Shown: one piece after another, positions 1 to 8,587 of the stretch
Position numbering within the stretch: the first letter of the stretch is position 1
How the letters are laid out: each line of letters starts with the position of its first letter
From: Ruminiclostridium sp.
GTDB taxonomy: Bacteria; Bacillota; Clostridia; Oscillospirales; Ruminococcaceae
Length of the DNA: 32,828 nucleotides
NCBI GenBank assembly: GCA_017942025.1
Contig: JAGAVH010000065.1
Span: 1-32,828 of the forward strand
Direction: 5' to 3'
Notes under the pieces: generated by a model
Database searches by the model: none
What the model was told of the DNA's origin: nothing
What the model saw: only the letters and a program-made list of their open reading frames with translations
Position numbers and translations under genes: made by a program

Positions 1-190
1 CCCCTACAATCGTAAATTAAAACGTTTTGATAAGATTGCCCACAAACATCGATATAAACGGGACGTTTCATTGCCCTGAAGGGCGCCGCTGTCCGTTGGA
101 CAGCTGGGGCGGTAGCCCCAAGCAGGGCACAGGGGCGGCGAGCCCCTCTATTTTCCCCTTTCCTCAGGGGAAAGGGGGTTAGGGGGATTG
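1..190 (-). repeat. Dispersed intergenic repeat, left copy (inverted relative to 27789-27943)
   Basis: The first 62 bases match the reverse complement of 27882-27943 with two mismatches, and the similarity resumes at about 111-190 (GGGGCGGCGAGCCCC and the AAGGGG/CCCCTT block) against 27789-27880. This copy carries about 42 extra bases (roughly 63-110) containing two small palindromes, GCCCT-GA-AGGGC and GCTGTCC-GTT-GGACAGC. The core includes the palindrome AAAACGTTTT. The left edge is cut by the window. It is a non-coding dispersed element; there are no terminal repeats or transposase of an insertion sequence. Confidence 0.8.
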
Positions 191-419
191 GGGCTACAAT
201 AACCCCGAGCGGAGCGATAAACTACAATTTATTATTTTCTCCTCATCCGTCACCTGCGGTGACACCTTCTCCCGAGGGAGAAGGCTTTGAGATGCATCCA
301 GTACGTGAAACCACCGTTCACGAGGCTTTGCCAACATCAATTATATCCAAAGGCGGAACTGGGAGCGGCAGCAGTCCGCAGGACTGCGACGGTCTTTAGA
401 CCAATGGCTCGCCGCAAAA
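191..419. repeat. Gene-free stretch of short palindromes (REP-like)
   Basis: No gene is seen between the window edge and the stop codon at 420. This part holds a row of perfect hairpins: GTCACC-TGC-GGTGAC (249-263), CCTTCTCCC with GGGAGAAGG (265-284), CGTGAA with TTCACG (304-322), GCAGTCC-GCA-GGACTGC (371-387) and GGTC-TTTA-GACC (391-402). A 22-base piece at 351-372 recurs in direct orientation at 27971-27992 with two mismatches. The hairpins nearest 420 may also end transcription of the minus-strand operon, but there is no clear U-tract. Confidence 0.65.
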
Positions 420-1871
420 TTACAATTTATCTGCCTTTATAATCTCCTTATAAAAGTCAACACATCCCGGTAATGCGCCGCTGTAGATATTTTCGTCAAG
501 TCCGTGGATGGTGCTGTACTGCTGAGGGTTTATGTATAAGGGCGCAAATCTTATGCTGTTGCGGCTGACCTCGCTATAGAACTTGCAATCAGTGCCGCCT
601 GTCATAACATAGGGGCTTACCAGCACATCAGGGTAAATCTTATTGCAGACCTTTTCCACAAGAGCAAAGGCGTCTGACTTGTAATCCACTATGGGACATG
701 GCTTATCCTGATATATTATTTCGGTTTCTATATCGAATTTCTTTGCCATATCGCTGATTATTTTTATGCTCTCCTCATTCGGCTGATGATGAATAAAACG
801 CATATTACCCGTAACAAAGGCTTCCTGCGGTAATACATTCAGTCCCTCTGAGCCTGAAGCCTTTGTGAAAGCGAGAGTTGTCCTTGTCATCGCTCCTGCG
901 GCAGGGCTGATACTCGGTAACAGCTTTGCCAGAAGCGGCCTTGTTATCCACAGATTTGCAAATACAAGTCTTAAAGGAAAGCTCATATTGGGAGCTATTC
1001 TTGTAAACATTTCTGTAACGGTGGGAGTAAGCTTCGCCTTGAAGGGACCACGCTTTTCGGCATACGCCATAAATTTTCCGAGTCTTACAAGGGGAGTATT
1101 TTTCGGGGGTGCGCTGGCGTGGCCGCCCTTGCCTTTTGCAATAAATTTAATATCACCGTAGCCCTTTTCCACAACGCCCACCATAGCGTATATACCCTTT
1201 ACACCCTTTATAGGCTCTTCGAGTATCATACCGCCCTCGTCGAGTAAAAGCTCAATCTGTATATTGTTTTCTTTAAGATACTTTGCTATCGCAGGAGCGC
1301 CGTTGCCGCTCCATTCTTCTGTACAGCTGCTTGCGATATATACGTCCCGAACGGGAGTCACACCCTCTGCGAGAAGCTCTTCAACCGCCTGGAAGATACA
1401 GAAAAGGCTACCCTTTGTATCAACCGTACCTCTGCCCCATACTCTGCCCTCTTTGTCAATGTGACCGCTGAAGGGCGGATGCTTCCAGTCACCCTTTGCC
1501 TGCACCACATCCTGATGGCTCATAAGCATAACGGGCTTTTTATCGCTTTTGCCCTGCCATTTGAAAAGCAGACTGCCGTCAAAGACGTTTTTGGTGAGAT
1601 TTTTATGTACAAGAGGAAATAATTCCTCTAAGGTTTTATGAAATTCGTAGAACTTTGTTCTGTCGGCGTCAAATCTGTCAGATACCGTTTCCTGCTGTAT
1701 CATTTTTGACAGTCTTTCGCCGTAGCTTTTCGCTCTGTCACTCTTATCGGGAACAAATACGGCGTCCTTTGATTTATGGGGTTTAAGGCTTGCCGCTCTT
1801 ATCACCATAACAAGAAGCAGTAATACTATCAGTCCGAGAACTATACCAAGAATTATAAGTGCAATTTCCAT
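420..1871 (-). CDS. M20 family metallopeptidase (carboxypeptidase S / PM20D1-like), membrane-tethered
   Basis: The 483-residue protein is a zinc-dependent amidohydrolase of the M20 peptidase family, expected to cleave peptides or N-acyl amino acids. Residues 4-25 form an N-terminal membrane helix, so the catalytic domain is probably tethered to the membrane. Family motifs are intact: SHQD (H119, D121), WGRGTVDTKG (D151), CTEEW (E185 as general base, E186 as metal ligand), LLDEGG (D211), GGHASAPP of the lid domain (H251) and IHGLDE (H456). The start is supported by GGAGGAC four bases upstream. It is the last gene of a minus-strand operon, 9 bp after the preceding membrane protein, which suggests that the two membrane proteins move the substrate or product. 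The substrate cannot be read from sequence. Confidence 0.88.
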   Translation of the reverse strand: MEIALIILGIVLGLIVLLLLVMVIRAASLKPHKSKDAVFVPDKSDRAKSYGERLSKMIQQETVSDRFDADRTKFYEFHKTLEELFPLVHKNLTKNVFDGSLLFKWQGKSDKKPVMLMSHQDVVQAKGDWKHPPFSGHIDKEGRVWGRGTVDTKGSLFCIFQAVEELLAEGVTPVRDVYIASSCTEEWSGNGAPAIAKYLKENNIQIELLLDEGGMILEEPIKGVKGIYAMVGVVEKGYGDIKFIAKGKGGHASAPPKNTPLVRLGKFMAYAEKRGPFKAKLTPTVTEMFTRIAPNMSFPLRLVFANLWITRPLLAKLLPSISPAAGAMTRTTLAFTKASGSEGLNVLPQEAFVTGNMRFIHHQPNEESIKIISDMAKKFDIETEIIYQDKPCPIVDYKSDAFALVEKVCNKIYPDVLVSPYVMTGGTDCKFYSEVSRNSIRFAPLYINPQQYSTIHGLDENIYSGALPGCVDFYKEIIKADKL

Positions 1872-1880
1872 ACGTCCTCC

Positions 1881-2588
1881 TTACAGCATATCCTTTTTAA
1901 ACAAGAACCAGCCGATTGCAAGAGCGATACCGCCGCTGGGAAGTAAAAGCAGGCTTGTCTGACTTATAAGTGATGGGATAAAAATGCAAAGCAAGGTCAG
2001 TAAAAGTAAGGGGATTACTGCAATCTTCGGGCTGTCAAGGAAATATTTAAGTCCAAGCGCACCGAAAAGAGCGGGCACTACATTATTGAAGGCAGGAGCT
2101 AAAACCTCGCTGTTCAACACCGGCTGAAGCGGTGCTAAAAGGATAACGCCCACAACTATTACAAGGGTTGTAACGATAGCGCTGGTAGCAACGCTGATTG
2201 TAGAAATAATCTCATGCTGGGGAGTACCAGGCTCTGTGCCTGCTATATCCTTGGCATTCATTACGCAGGGTATCTTCATATTGGTGATATTGCCTGTCAG
2301 GAAGGACAGATAACTACCGCCCACGCCCAGCATAGGAGCATATACCAAAAACTCTGCAAGTGCTACGGGATAATAGATGATACCTACTCTGAAAAGACCG
2401 TTTAAAAATCCTCCTAAATCAACCATTACGTTGTTTGCTATACCATATACAAAGGGAACAGCTAAAAGGACGATAATTGCGGCTATAAGACATATCCTGC
2501 CTATCTTGTGGAGGCTCTTGTTGAAATCATTGAAAAACTGCTGTTCTACAGATATTTCTTCGCTTGTTGTGATATTTTCGTTATTCAT
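1881..2588 (-). CDS. Multi-pass membrane protein, partner of the DUF5058 protein
   Basis: A 235-residue hydrophobic protein with about five to six membrane helices (around 30-52, 70-105, 130-155, 165-180, 188-206 and 212-230). A short hydrophilic N-terminus precedes the first helix. A polar signature GNITNMKIPCVMNA lies near residues 98-111, between helices, and could line a substrate path. A GGAGGT ribosome site precedes the start. It lies 15 bp after the DUF5058 gene and 9 bp before the M20 peptidase. I recognise no named family from motifs alone. The pairing of two small membrane proteins with an M20 peptidase suggests a two-part transporter for peptide-like or acyl-amino-acid substrates; this is inference. 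Confidence 0.7.
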   Translation of the reverse strand: MNNENITTSEEISVEQQFFNDFNKSLHKIGRICLIAAIIVLLAVPFVYGIANNVMVDLGGFLNGLFRVGIIYYPVALAEFLVYAPMLGVGGSYLSFLTGNITNMKIPCVMNAKDIAGTEPGTPQHEIISTISVATSAIVTTLVIVVGVILLAPLQPVLNSEVLAPAFNNVVPALFGALGLKYFLDSPKIAVIPLLLLTLLCIFIPSLISQTSLLLLPSGGIALAIGWFLFKKDML

Positions 2589-2603
2589 ACCGCTACCTCC
2601 TTT

Positions 2604-3353
2604 TTATATGATTGCGGCAATTCCGACTGCTGCCGCCATTGCTATAAGCATACTTGCCGCAAGGCTGAAGTTTTCAAGCACCTTTACGTTCTTTTTTCTT
2701 ATGAAGAATTCAAACACCGCCATAACGATACCTGCTATTGCCGCTACGATAAGAGGCATAACATCCGAACCCTCTCTTGGTATGGCTTTGCCGATATATG
2801 AACCGATGTATGCGGCGCAAAGCCCGATAAACATCGCTGTTGTAGCATATGCGCCAAAGCTCTTCTTGCCTGCTTCGCCTGCCTTTTTAGGCTTACCTGA
2901 AAGCTTTTTAAGATACTTTTTAAGGAAGAATATACAGCATAATACACCGCCTAAAATACCCACCGTCATAACAAGAGCTATTGTGGTAAAGGCGGAGGGG
3001 CTCAGTGTTGATACGTTAAGTCCCGGCATACCCAGGCTCTGGGCTGACATCTCGGCAACATTAAGCTCATACTGTAATGCACCGATAACCGATAAGCGAA
3101 GCCAGGAAAATGGAACGCCAAGCGTTCCGCTTAATGCGATGACGCCCAGTAATATACTGATGGAAGGCAGAAGGGTAAAGGAAGCGCTCGCCATAATGGT
3201 CTTTTTCAGCACTTTTTTATCCATGCCTATTTTAATCCCTGCCTTGTAGCTCTTCACAAGGAAGATAACGCATATGGCTGTGATAAAAGCCATTACACCG
3301 GCTACCAGCAGGTAAAAGTAGCCCGCGTTTACACTTTGCAGATATTCGTTCAT
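2604..3353 (-). CDS. DUF5058 family membrane protein
   Basis: A 249-residue integral membrane protein with about six to seven helices. The layout (short N-terminus, helix, KSYKAGIKIGM-like cytoplasmic stretch, then a helix containing SASFTLLPSISILLGVIALSGTLG and a GVPFSWLRLSVIGA motif) matches my recollection of DUF5058 proteins; the C-terminal half has helices around 125-145, 162-185, 190-208 and 225-247. It is first in the operon, reads from a near-perfect sigma-A promoter about 45 bp upstream, and has GGAGGT seven bases before ATG. Function is unknown in the family as far as I know. Its neighbours suggest transport coupled to the M20 peptidase, probably under control of the divergent TetR gene. 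Confidence 0.8.
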   Translation of the reverse strand: MNEYLQSVNAGYFYLLVAGVMAFITAICVIFLVKSYKAGIKIGMDKKVLKKTIMASASFTLLPSISILLGVIALSGTLGVPFSWLRLSVIGALQYELNVAEMSAQSLGMPGLNVSTLSPSAFTTIALVMTVGILGGVLCCIFFLKKYLKKLSGKPKKAGEAGKKSFGAYATTAMFIGLCAAYIGSYIGKAIPREGSDVMPLIVAAIAGIVMAVFEFFIRKKNVKVLENFSLAASMLIAMAAAVGIAAII

Positions 3354-3398
3354 AAGCGACCTCCGAAGGTTATTTCAGATAACTTTTAAAGTATAATA

Positions 3399-3428
3399 AT
3401 TATATCATATTATCTCATATATTGTCAA
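3399..3428 (-). promoter_or_regulatory. Sigma-A promoter of the DUF5058-M20 operon
   Basis: Read on the minus strand this is TTGACA (3423-3428), an 18-bp spacer and TATAAT (3399-3404), both hexamers perfect. The surrounding DNA is very A+T-rich with several half-palindromes (CATAT/ATATG-like), a plausible landing zone for the divergent TetR protein, but no single clean operator stands out. Confidence 0.8.
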
Positions 3429-3516
3429 TTTTAAAGGGATGATGTCACATTTTATTTTCCACAGTATATTATATGCAGAAATTCCAGAAATAACAAAATC
3501 TGTTATATAAGAGGGG

Positions 3517-3545
3517 TTGACATTTCATAGTATATGTGCTAAAAT
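3517..3545 (+). promoter_or_regulatory. Sigma-A promoter of the tetR-like gene
   Basis: TTGACA (3517-3522), 17-bp spacer, TAAAAT (3540-3545), giving a start about 25 bp before the ribosome site CGGAGGA of the gene at 3577. The spacer contains the weak palindrome CATA-GTA-TATG (3526-3536), a possible autoregulatory operator. Confidence 0.75.
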
Positions 3546-3576
3546 AAGATAGCAAACAAATTTATCGGAGGATGTT

Positions 3577-4275
3577 ATGGCACGGATAAGTAAATCGGAC
3601 CTTACGAAGCTCGAAATTATACGGGTAGCCACGAGGATGTTTTTAGAAAAGGGGTATTCTAAAACAACCATCAAAGCTATAAGTGACGAGCTTGGTATGA
3701 GTACAGGAAACCTTACATTTTATTTCCCTACAAAGGAATATCTTCTGGGTGCCCTAGTAGAAATGCTTATAGATTTCCAATGGGAGGAAATGAAAAAGGA
3801 CGCCCACGAGGGTATAAGCTCAGTGCTTGCACTGTGCTTTGAGCTTACTTCAATGGCTTCGGCCTGTGAAGCATACGAAACTATCAAGGATTTTTATCTT
3901 TCTGCTTATAAGTCGGAAATCACACTCGACATGATAAGAAGAAACGACGCAAAGAGAGCAAGAGAAGTATTTGATCAGTATTGCTCCGACTGGACTGACG
4001 AGCAATATGCAGAGGCGGAAATGCTGGTATCAGGCATAGAATACGCCACACTTATGACCACAGAAAGCTCCGCATCTCTTGAAATGAGAATAACAGGCGC
4101 TCTGGATACAATTCTCAGCATACATAATGTACCAAAAGAGCTACGCAACGAAAAGATAAAGAAATGTCTTTCAATGGACTATCGCGCTGCGGGCAAAAAG
4201 GTGCTTGACGAATTCAGAAATTACGTTCACGATACCAGCTATAAGGCGCTTGAACAGCTGTTAAAGGGTATATAA
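3577..4275 (+). CDS. TetR/AcrR family transcriptional regulator
   Basis: 232 residues. The N-terminal 60 residues are a typical TetR DNA-binding domain: a first helix with ATRMFLEKGYSKTTIKAIS, then the helix-turn-helix at about 33-52 (ISDELGMSTGNLTFYFPTK, with the usual Y-F-x-x-K ending). The remaining alpha-helical part is the ligand and dimer domain and is not assignable to a ligand. CGGAGGA precedes the ATG. It is divergent from the DUF5058-M20 operon across 223 bp and is followed 28 bp later by a surface protein gene on the same strand. The likely targets are therefore its own transcript (including the surface protein) and the divergent operon. TetR proteins are usually repressors released by a small ligand, so the M20 substrate or product is a candidate effector. 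Confidence 0.88.
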   Translation: MARISKSDLTKLEIIRVATRMFLEKGYSKTTIKAISDELGMSTGNLTFYFPTKEYLLGALVEMLIDFQWEEMKKDAHEGISSVLALCFELTSMASACEAYETIKDFYLSAYKSEITLDMIRRNDAKRAREVFDQYCSDWTDEQYAEAEMLVSGIEYATLMTTESSASLEMRITGALDTILSIHNVPKELRNEKIKKCLSMDYRAAGKKVLDEFRNYVHDTSYKALEQLLKGI

Positions 4276-4303
4276 ATACCTGGCTTTAATTTAGGAGTAC
4301 CAT

Positions 4304-7300
4304 ATGAAGAAAAGAATAATCAGTTCTCTGCTTGCACTTTCAATGGTTGTATCACAACTTCCGTTAACGGCTATGGCAGAAGAGAGCACAGAAAAATCCA
4401 CAACCGAAGCAAGCTGGGGCATAAGCGCCGACTTACTGACAGAGAGCGGCACGTTTCAGCAAGCGGTTGACGCGGTAAATTCCGACATGGAAAATACCGT
4501 TTATATAAAGCTGAACGACAATATAAAAAGCGATACAGCTATATTCTTCTGCGAAGATGCAGTTATTGATTTCAACGGCTTTACCGTATCTGCAACCTGT
4601 GAGGAAAGCTTCATCACCCTCGAAGGTACAACCGCAGATATAACCTTAAAGGATACGTCAGAAAAGGCAAACGGCGGATTAAACACAGCCTACACCGCCT
4701 TTCTCATAGCAGATGGAAAACTCACCGTTGAAGGCGGCAGATACGTTTCCAAATACGGACGTCTTTTTCAATTATACAAACAGTCGGAGTACGATACGAC
4801 GATAACTATAAACGACGGTGTTTTTGCAGCCATTAAAGATACTATTTTATATTCCTTTGGCGGATATGCCGAGCTTAACGGAGGCAATTTTATCTGCGAA
4901 GATCGGCTTGCAGACTTCTCAGGCGGTACGCTTAAGATCGGTGACGCAAATATAGACAGTGTTTATAACGAGGCATACATCAGCTTATACGAGGCCGTTT
5001 TTGACGTAGCGGAATACAAAAATCCCGAAAGCCTTGCAATTTACTGTAGCGTCACGTCAGAGTGGGATAGCTACGAGCTTCCCGAGGGTTATTTCTTTGT
5101 ATCGAGATACACAAGAGAAATTGCAACAGATGGTATTTTGCATTCGGGCGAATATTTTATCAGCAACAAAAAATCGACCTACACCATTGATTACGGCAAC
5201 GGCACAACTGCTTCCTTCGATACTGCGGATGAAAAAATACGCTTTCCCGAATATGACAGCACCCTACCCGAGGGTAAGGAATTTGCATACTGGAGCGTTA
5301 ACGGAAACAACATTCCTGCGGATTATGAAGAAAAAATCGAAGATGGCGATGTAATAAAAGCTATCTTTGTAAACGAGCCCGAAAACGCGGTATCCTGGGG
5401 TGCCGATAAGGATAACCTTACAGAGAGCGGAAGCTTTGACGATTTAACGACAGCGACAACCTATTCCTCAGACATAGGCTATGCAAGGCTTAACGCCGAC
5501 GTAATAACCAACGATATGATTGAACTGACTGCAATAGGATGTCCCTTTATTCTTGACCTCAACGGTCACACTATTACTATATCCGACTACAGTTTATATT
5601 TATTCAAATGTTTTGACATTACCATCACCGACACCTCCGAGGATGAAAAGGGGGGCATTGAATCTGTAGGTGATGACGCCATTGAATTTAACGATTCAAC
5701 ACTCACCATAGACGGCGGTGTAAAGCTTACAGGCAAATATTCTTCAGCGGTACTGATGCTAAACTGCCTCTCCGGCAAGGTGACAATAAAGGACGCCGAG
5801 CTTACAGGCAGTCACAGATACGGAATAGTAGGAGGTAACTTCCCTGTCTGCGATATCGTTCTATCCGGCGGTAGCTACAAAACCTATATGACAGACGATT
5901 ACGATCCTGACACCTCCTTTGTTATAGGCGACAACGGTATCGATATGAGCGGTCTTACAGAAGAAAACCTGCCCGAAGACTATTACGTATTAGCATATCA
6001 GAGTATGGCGGAGACTACTCTTACAGTAGGAGAAGACGTAATTCTTCCCGAGGGTTGTACTCTGTCTGATGAAGACGGAAATATAGTTTCGACACTTGAA
6101 TTTGATAACAAATACATACTCAAAAAAAAGCACGACCATACAAGCTACTCCTACCTTGATGTCGGAGATCCCCATACTCACCTGGAATACTGCAGTATCT
6201 GCGGCACAGACAAGGTAATCTCCTATGCACCTCATAACTTTAATGATAGCGGCGTATGCGAGGACTGCGGAGCGGAAATCATTGTACTTATAAACGGCGC
6301 AAGAATAAAGCCTGATACCTACTATGATAACAAAATGCAGATTACCGATGAAAATGCAGAAAGCTATCTTTATTACGATTCAGACAGCAACCTGCTGACT
6401 CTTAATAATATCACTCTTACAGGTAAAGGAATAACAGACGATTATTCCAATGCTATAGTATATCCCTATCTGCCGATGGACATCGAGATTATCGGCGACT
6501 GCCGTCTCGAAAGTGCGGACTACGGCATCTGCGCAGATTATTCTTTAGGAATAACCTGCAAGGACGGTGGAACGCTTGCTATAAATGACGTCTATGACGG
6601 CATCAACTCCTATATGGGTAATATAACGCTCACAAACTGCGCAATAGACATTACAGGCGCAAACACACATGGTATCTGTATCTACGACGGAAGCCTTGCT
6701 ATAGAAAACTGTGACATATCCATAATCTCGCTGGACGACTGCATAGGTGTTTATACGGGCGACGTACATATACAAAATAGTAATATAGATATCATCTACA
6801 CCGCCGACGATGGCATAGACGTAGAAGACGGAGATATCTGTATTGAAGATAATTCAACCATAAATATCTGTTCGGAAGATCACGGCATAGATAACGATAT
6901 CGTTGATACAGAGGAATATACAGAAATCTTCTTTACTCTGACCGACAGCAAGCTGTATATCAATTCAGGTGACGACGGTATGGACAATGACGGCGTCACA
7001 ACGATCAAAAACTCTGACGTAAATGTAATCGCAATGGATAACGGCTTTGATATTGATAACAGCGTGAAGCTTGACAATGTAAACCTGGATATAAATTCAG
7101 GAGATTCAGGTATGGAGGTCTATGACCTTGTTGCAAAGAATTCCGACGTGTGTGTAAACGGTGGCTTTATTGCAATAGATGTACTTACTGACGACAACGA
7201 TGAAACGGAACACAATGCCGTATTTGAAAACTGCACTATCGATTTAGCTTCAGAAGAGGAACAGGGCTTATGCATAAGCTGTTCCTACGGTAGCGTCCGC

Positions 7301-8419
7301 ATTTCACAGTCAGAGGGTACGATAAGCACAGGTGAAAGCCTTTATGCAATCTGCGGCATGATTGGAACGGAAATACTCGAAAGTACGCTGGATATCATCG
7401 GTAGCTCTGATTCAACTGAGGGTATCTCATCAGTATTCGGTGATATCACCATATACGCAAGTACTCTTAATATATCGGGAGTCTATAGTGCCATCAGAAC
7501 GAATTTTGACCAGAACCCTGAGGGTGCGGTTAAAATCATCGATTCTGACCTGATGCTTGACAGTACATCTCTTGCAATAAACTCGTTAAAGCCTGTTGAA
7601 TTCGGTTGCAATATGCCTTTACTTGAAAGAGGTACAAAAGCAGAAGACGGTAGCACCACCTTCCTTCCTACCGAGGTTATCGGAGTGAAAAGCGGACTTG
7701 AAACAGTTCTTTACTACACCACAGGCGATAAGGAAACCGAGGTTGGCGACTCTATACTCAAAGTAACAAAGAGTGATGAAAATAATCACAAAATAACCTC
7801 CGAAAATCATATCTGTGATATATGCGGATATGAAAGCGAGCATATCTACACAGAGGAAGTAACAAAGAAGCCCACCTGCACAGAGGATGGTGAAAAGACC
7901 TTTACCTGCGTCTGCGGTGACAGTTATACAGAGGCAATCGATAATTACGGCGGTCACATTGACGAGGATAACAATCACCTCTGTGACAGAGAAGACTGTG
8001 ATTATGAATATGAGCATAGCTACGCAGAAGAGGTAACAAAGAGACCCTCCTGCAAGGAGGAAGGCGAAAAGACCTTCACCTGTGAATGCGGCAAGACCTA
8101 TACGGAGGCTATTGCGATAACAGACCATACAGACGAAAACGATGACAACGTATGCGATATCTGCGATGAAAAGCTGGGCGAAGCTGATGAGGATTCGGGT
8201 AATAGCGGAGATTCTACACCTCCCGATGAGGATTCGGAAAACATCGGAGATACTACACCTCCCGATGAAGATTCGGAAAACATCGGAGATACTACACCTC
8301 CCGATGAAGACACAAACCCACCCACAGGTGTGGCGCTCAATTCTTCGGCTCTTATAATTTCGGCAATCACACTTTGCACAGCGGGTTATCTCCGTAAGTC
8401 GAGAAAGAGCAATAAATAA
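4304..8419 (+). CDS. Large cell-wall-anchored beta-helix surface protein with Cys-rich repeats
   Basis: 1371 residues, secreted and wall-anchored. Residues 1-25 are a signal peptide ending at AMA-EES. Two related segments open with WGISADLLTESGTF (about 37) and WGADKDNLTESGSF (about 363) and run into right-handed beta-helix-like repeats. Between them, near 293-355, is an InlB B-repeat-like module (YTIDYGNG ... FAYWSVNG). A CxxC-rich segment (C-SICG, CEDCGAE) lies at about 608-660, then a long beta-helix (660-1140) of T/N/D-rich coils such as DDGIDVEDGDICIED. Further CDICG / CVCG / CECG repeats follow at 1168-1290, then three 13-residue PPDE repeats and the sorting signal NPPTG (1338-1342) with a hydrophobic helix and KSRKSNK tail. 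AGGAG precedes the ATG. Adhesion or glycan binding is plausible; no catalytic residues were recognised. Confidence 0.85.
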   Translation: MKKRIISSLLALSMVVSQLPLTAMAEESTEKSTTEASWGISADLLTESGTFQQAVDAVNSDMENTVYIKLNDNIKSDTAIFFCEDAVIDFNGFTVSATCEESFITLEGTTADITLKDTSEKANGGLNTAYTAFLIADGKLTVEGGRYVSKYGRLFQLYKQSEYDTTITINDGVFAAIKDTILYSFGGYAELNGGNFICEDRLADFSGGTLKIGDANIDSVYNEAYISLYEAVFDVAEYKNPESLAIYCSVTSEWDSYELPEGYFFVSRYTREIATDGILHSGEYFISNKKSTYTIDYGNGTTASFDTADEKIRFPEYDSTLPEGKEFAYWSVNGNNIPADYEEKIEDGDVIKAIFVNEPENAVSWGADKDNLTESGSFDDLTTATTYSSDIGYARLNADVITNDMIELTAIGCPFILDLNGHTITISDYSLYLFKCFDITITDTSEDEKGGIESVGDDAIEFNDSTLTIDGGVKLTGKYSSAVLMLNCLSGKVTIKDAELTGSHRYGIVGGNFPVCDIVLSGGSYKTYMTDDYDPDTSFVIGDNGIDMSGLTEENLPEDYYVLAYQSMAETTLTVGEDVILPEGCTLSDEDGNIVSTLEFDNKYILKKKHDHTSYSYLDVGDPHTHLEYCSICGTDKVISYAPHNFNDSGVCEDCGAEIIVLINGARIKPDTYYDNKMQITDENAESYLYYDSDSNLLTLNNITLTGKGITDDYSNAIVYPYLPMDIEIIGDCRLESADYGICADYSLGITCKDGGTLAINDVYDGINSYMGNITLTNCAIDITGANTHGICIYDGSLAIENCDISIISLDDCIGVYTGDVHIQNSNIDIIYTADDGIDVEDGDICIEDNSTINICSEDHGIDNDIVDTEEYTEIFFTLTDSKLYINSGDDGMDNDGVTTIKNSDVNVIAMDNGFDIDNSVKLDNVNLDINSGDSGMEVYDLVAKNSDVCVNGGFIAIDVLTDDNDETEHNAVFENCTIDLASEEEQGLCISCSYGSVRISQSEGTISTGESLYAICGMIGTEILESTLDIIGSSDSTEGISSVFGDITIYASTLNISGVYSAIRTNFDQNPEGAVKIIDSDLMLDSTSLAINSLKPVEFGCNMPLLERGTKAEDGSTTFLPTEVIGVKSGLETVLYYTTGDKETEVGDSILKVTKSDENNHKITSENHICDICGYESEHIYTEEVTKKPTCTEDGEKTFTCVCGDSYTEAIDNYGGHIDEDNNHLCDREDCDYEYEHSYAEEVTKRPSCKEEGEKTFTCECGKTYTEAIAITDHTDENDDNVCDICDEKLGEADEDSGNSGDSTPPDEDSENIGDTTPPDEDSENIGDTTPPDEDTNPPTGVALNSSALIISAITLCTAGYLRKSRKSNK
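8192..8308 (+). repeat. Tandem 39-bp repeat, three copies, in the surface protein stalk
   Basis: Three 39-bp units (8192-8230, 8231-8269, 8270-8308) encode the 13-residue unit DSENIGDTTPPDE. The second and third are almost identical, the first is diverged. It lies just before the NPPTG sorting signal, so it is a wall-spanning acidic, proline-containing linker and a likely site of copy-number change. Confidence 0.9.
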
Positions 8420-8431
8420 TAAATAAAATGC

Positions 8432-8468
8432 TTTAGGGAAGCCGTTTTCGGCTTCCCTAAACTTTTAT
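8432..8468 (+). terminator. Intrinsic terminator of the surface protein transcript
   Basis: A perfect 13-bp stem, TTTAGGGAAGCCG (8432-8444) with its complement at 8449-8461, TTTT loop, then CTTTTATAAT. It starts 12 bases after the stop codon. Confidence 0.85.
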
Positions 8469-8546
8469 AATAAAATTTTCGTTTGCCCATAAAATCTAAT
8501 GCATATTGTGCATTTTTGCGGTGCGTGAGTTTGTCTTCAGTCTGAA

Positions 8547-8587
8547 ACAACCATTCTATTTTTTAGAGAATGGTTGTTGTTATTTTT
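8547..8587. terminator. Hairpin between convergent genes, probable terminator
   Basis: An 11-bp perfect stem, ACAACCATTCT (8547-8557) and AGAATGGTTGT (8567-8577), 9-base loop. The plus side is followed by TGTTATTTTT; the minus side only by TTTC. It sits 8 bases beyond the stop of the GH2 gene, so it may end GH2 transcription, or act as a second terminator for the plus-strand gene. Confidence 0.6.

Noticed and set aside
2377-3249. A 290-codon open frame on the plus strand opposite the DUF5058 and partner genes
   Set aside because: It lies antisense to two convincing membrane-protein genes with ribosome sites and a promoter. Its start has no ribosome site and its composition mirrors the codons of the other strand.
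8098-8379. A 93-codon minus-strand frame with regular Ser/Gly/Val repeats
   Set aside because: It is the antisense reading of the 39-bp tandem repeat and Cys-rich part of the surface protein.
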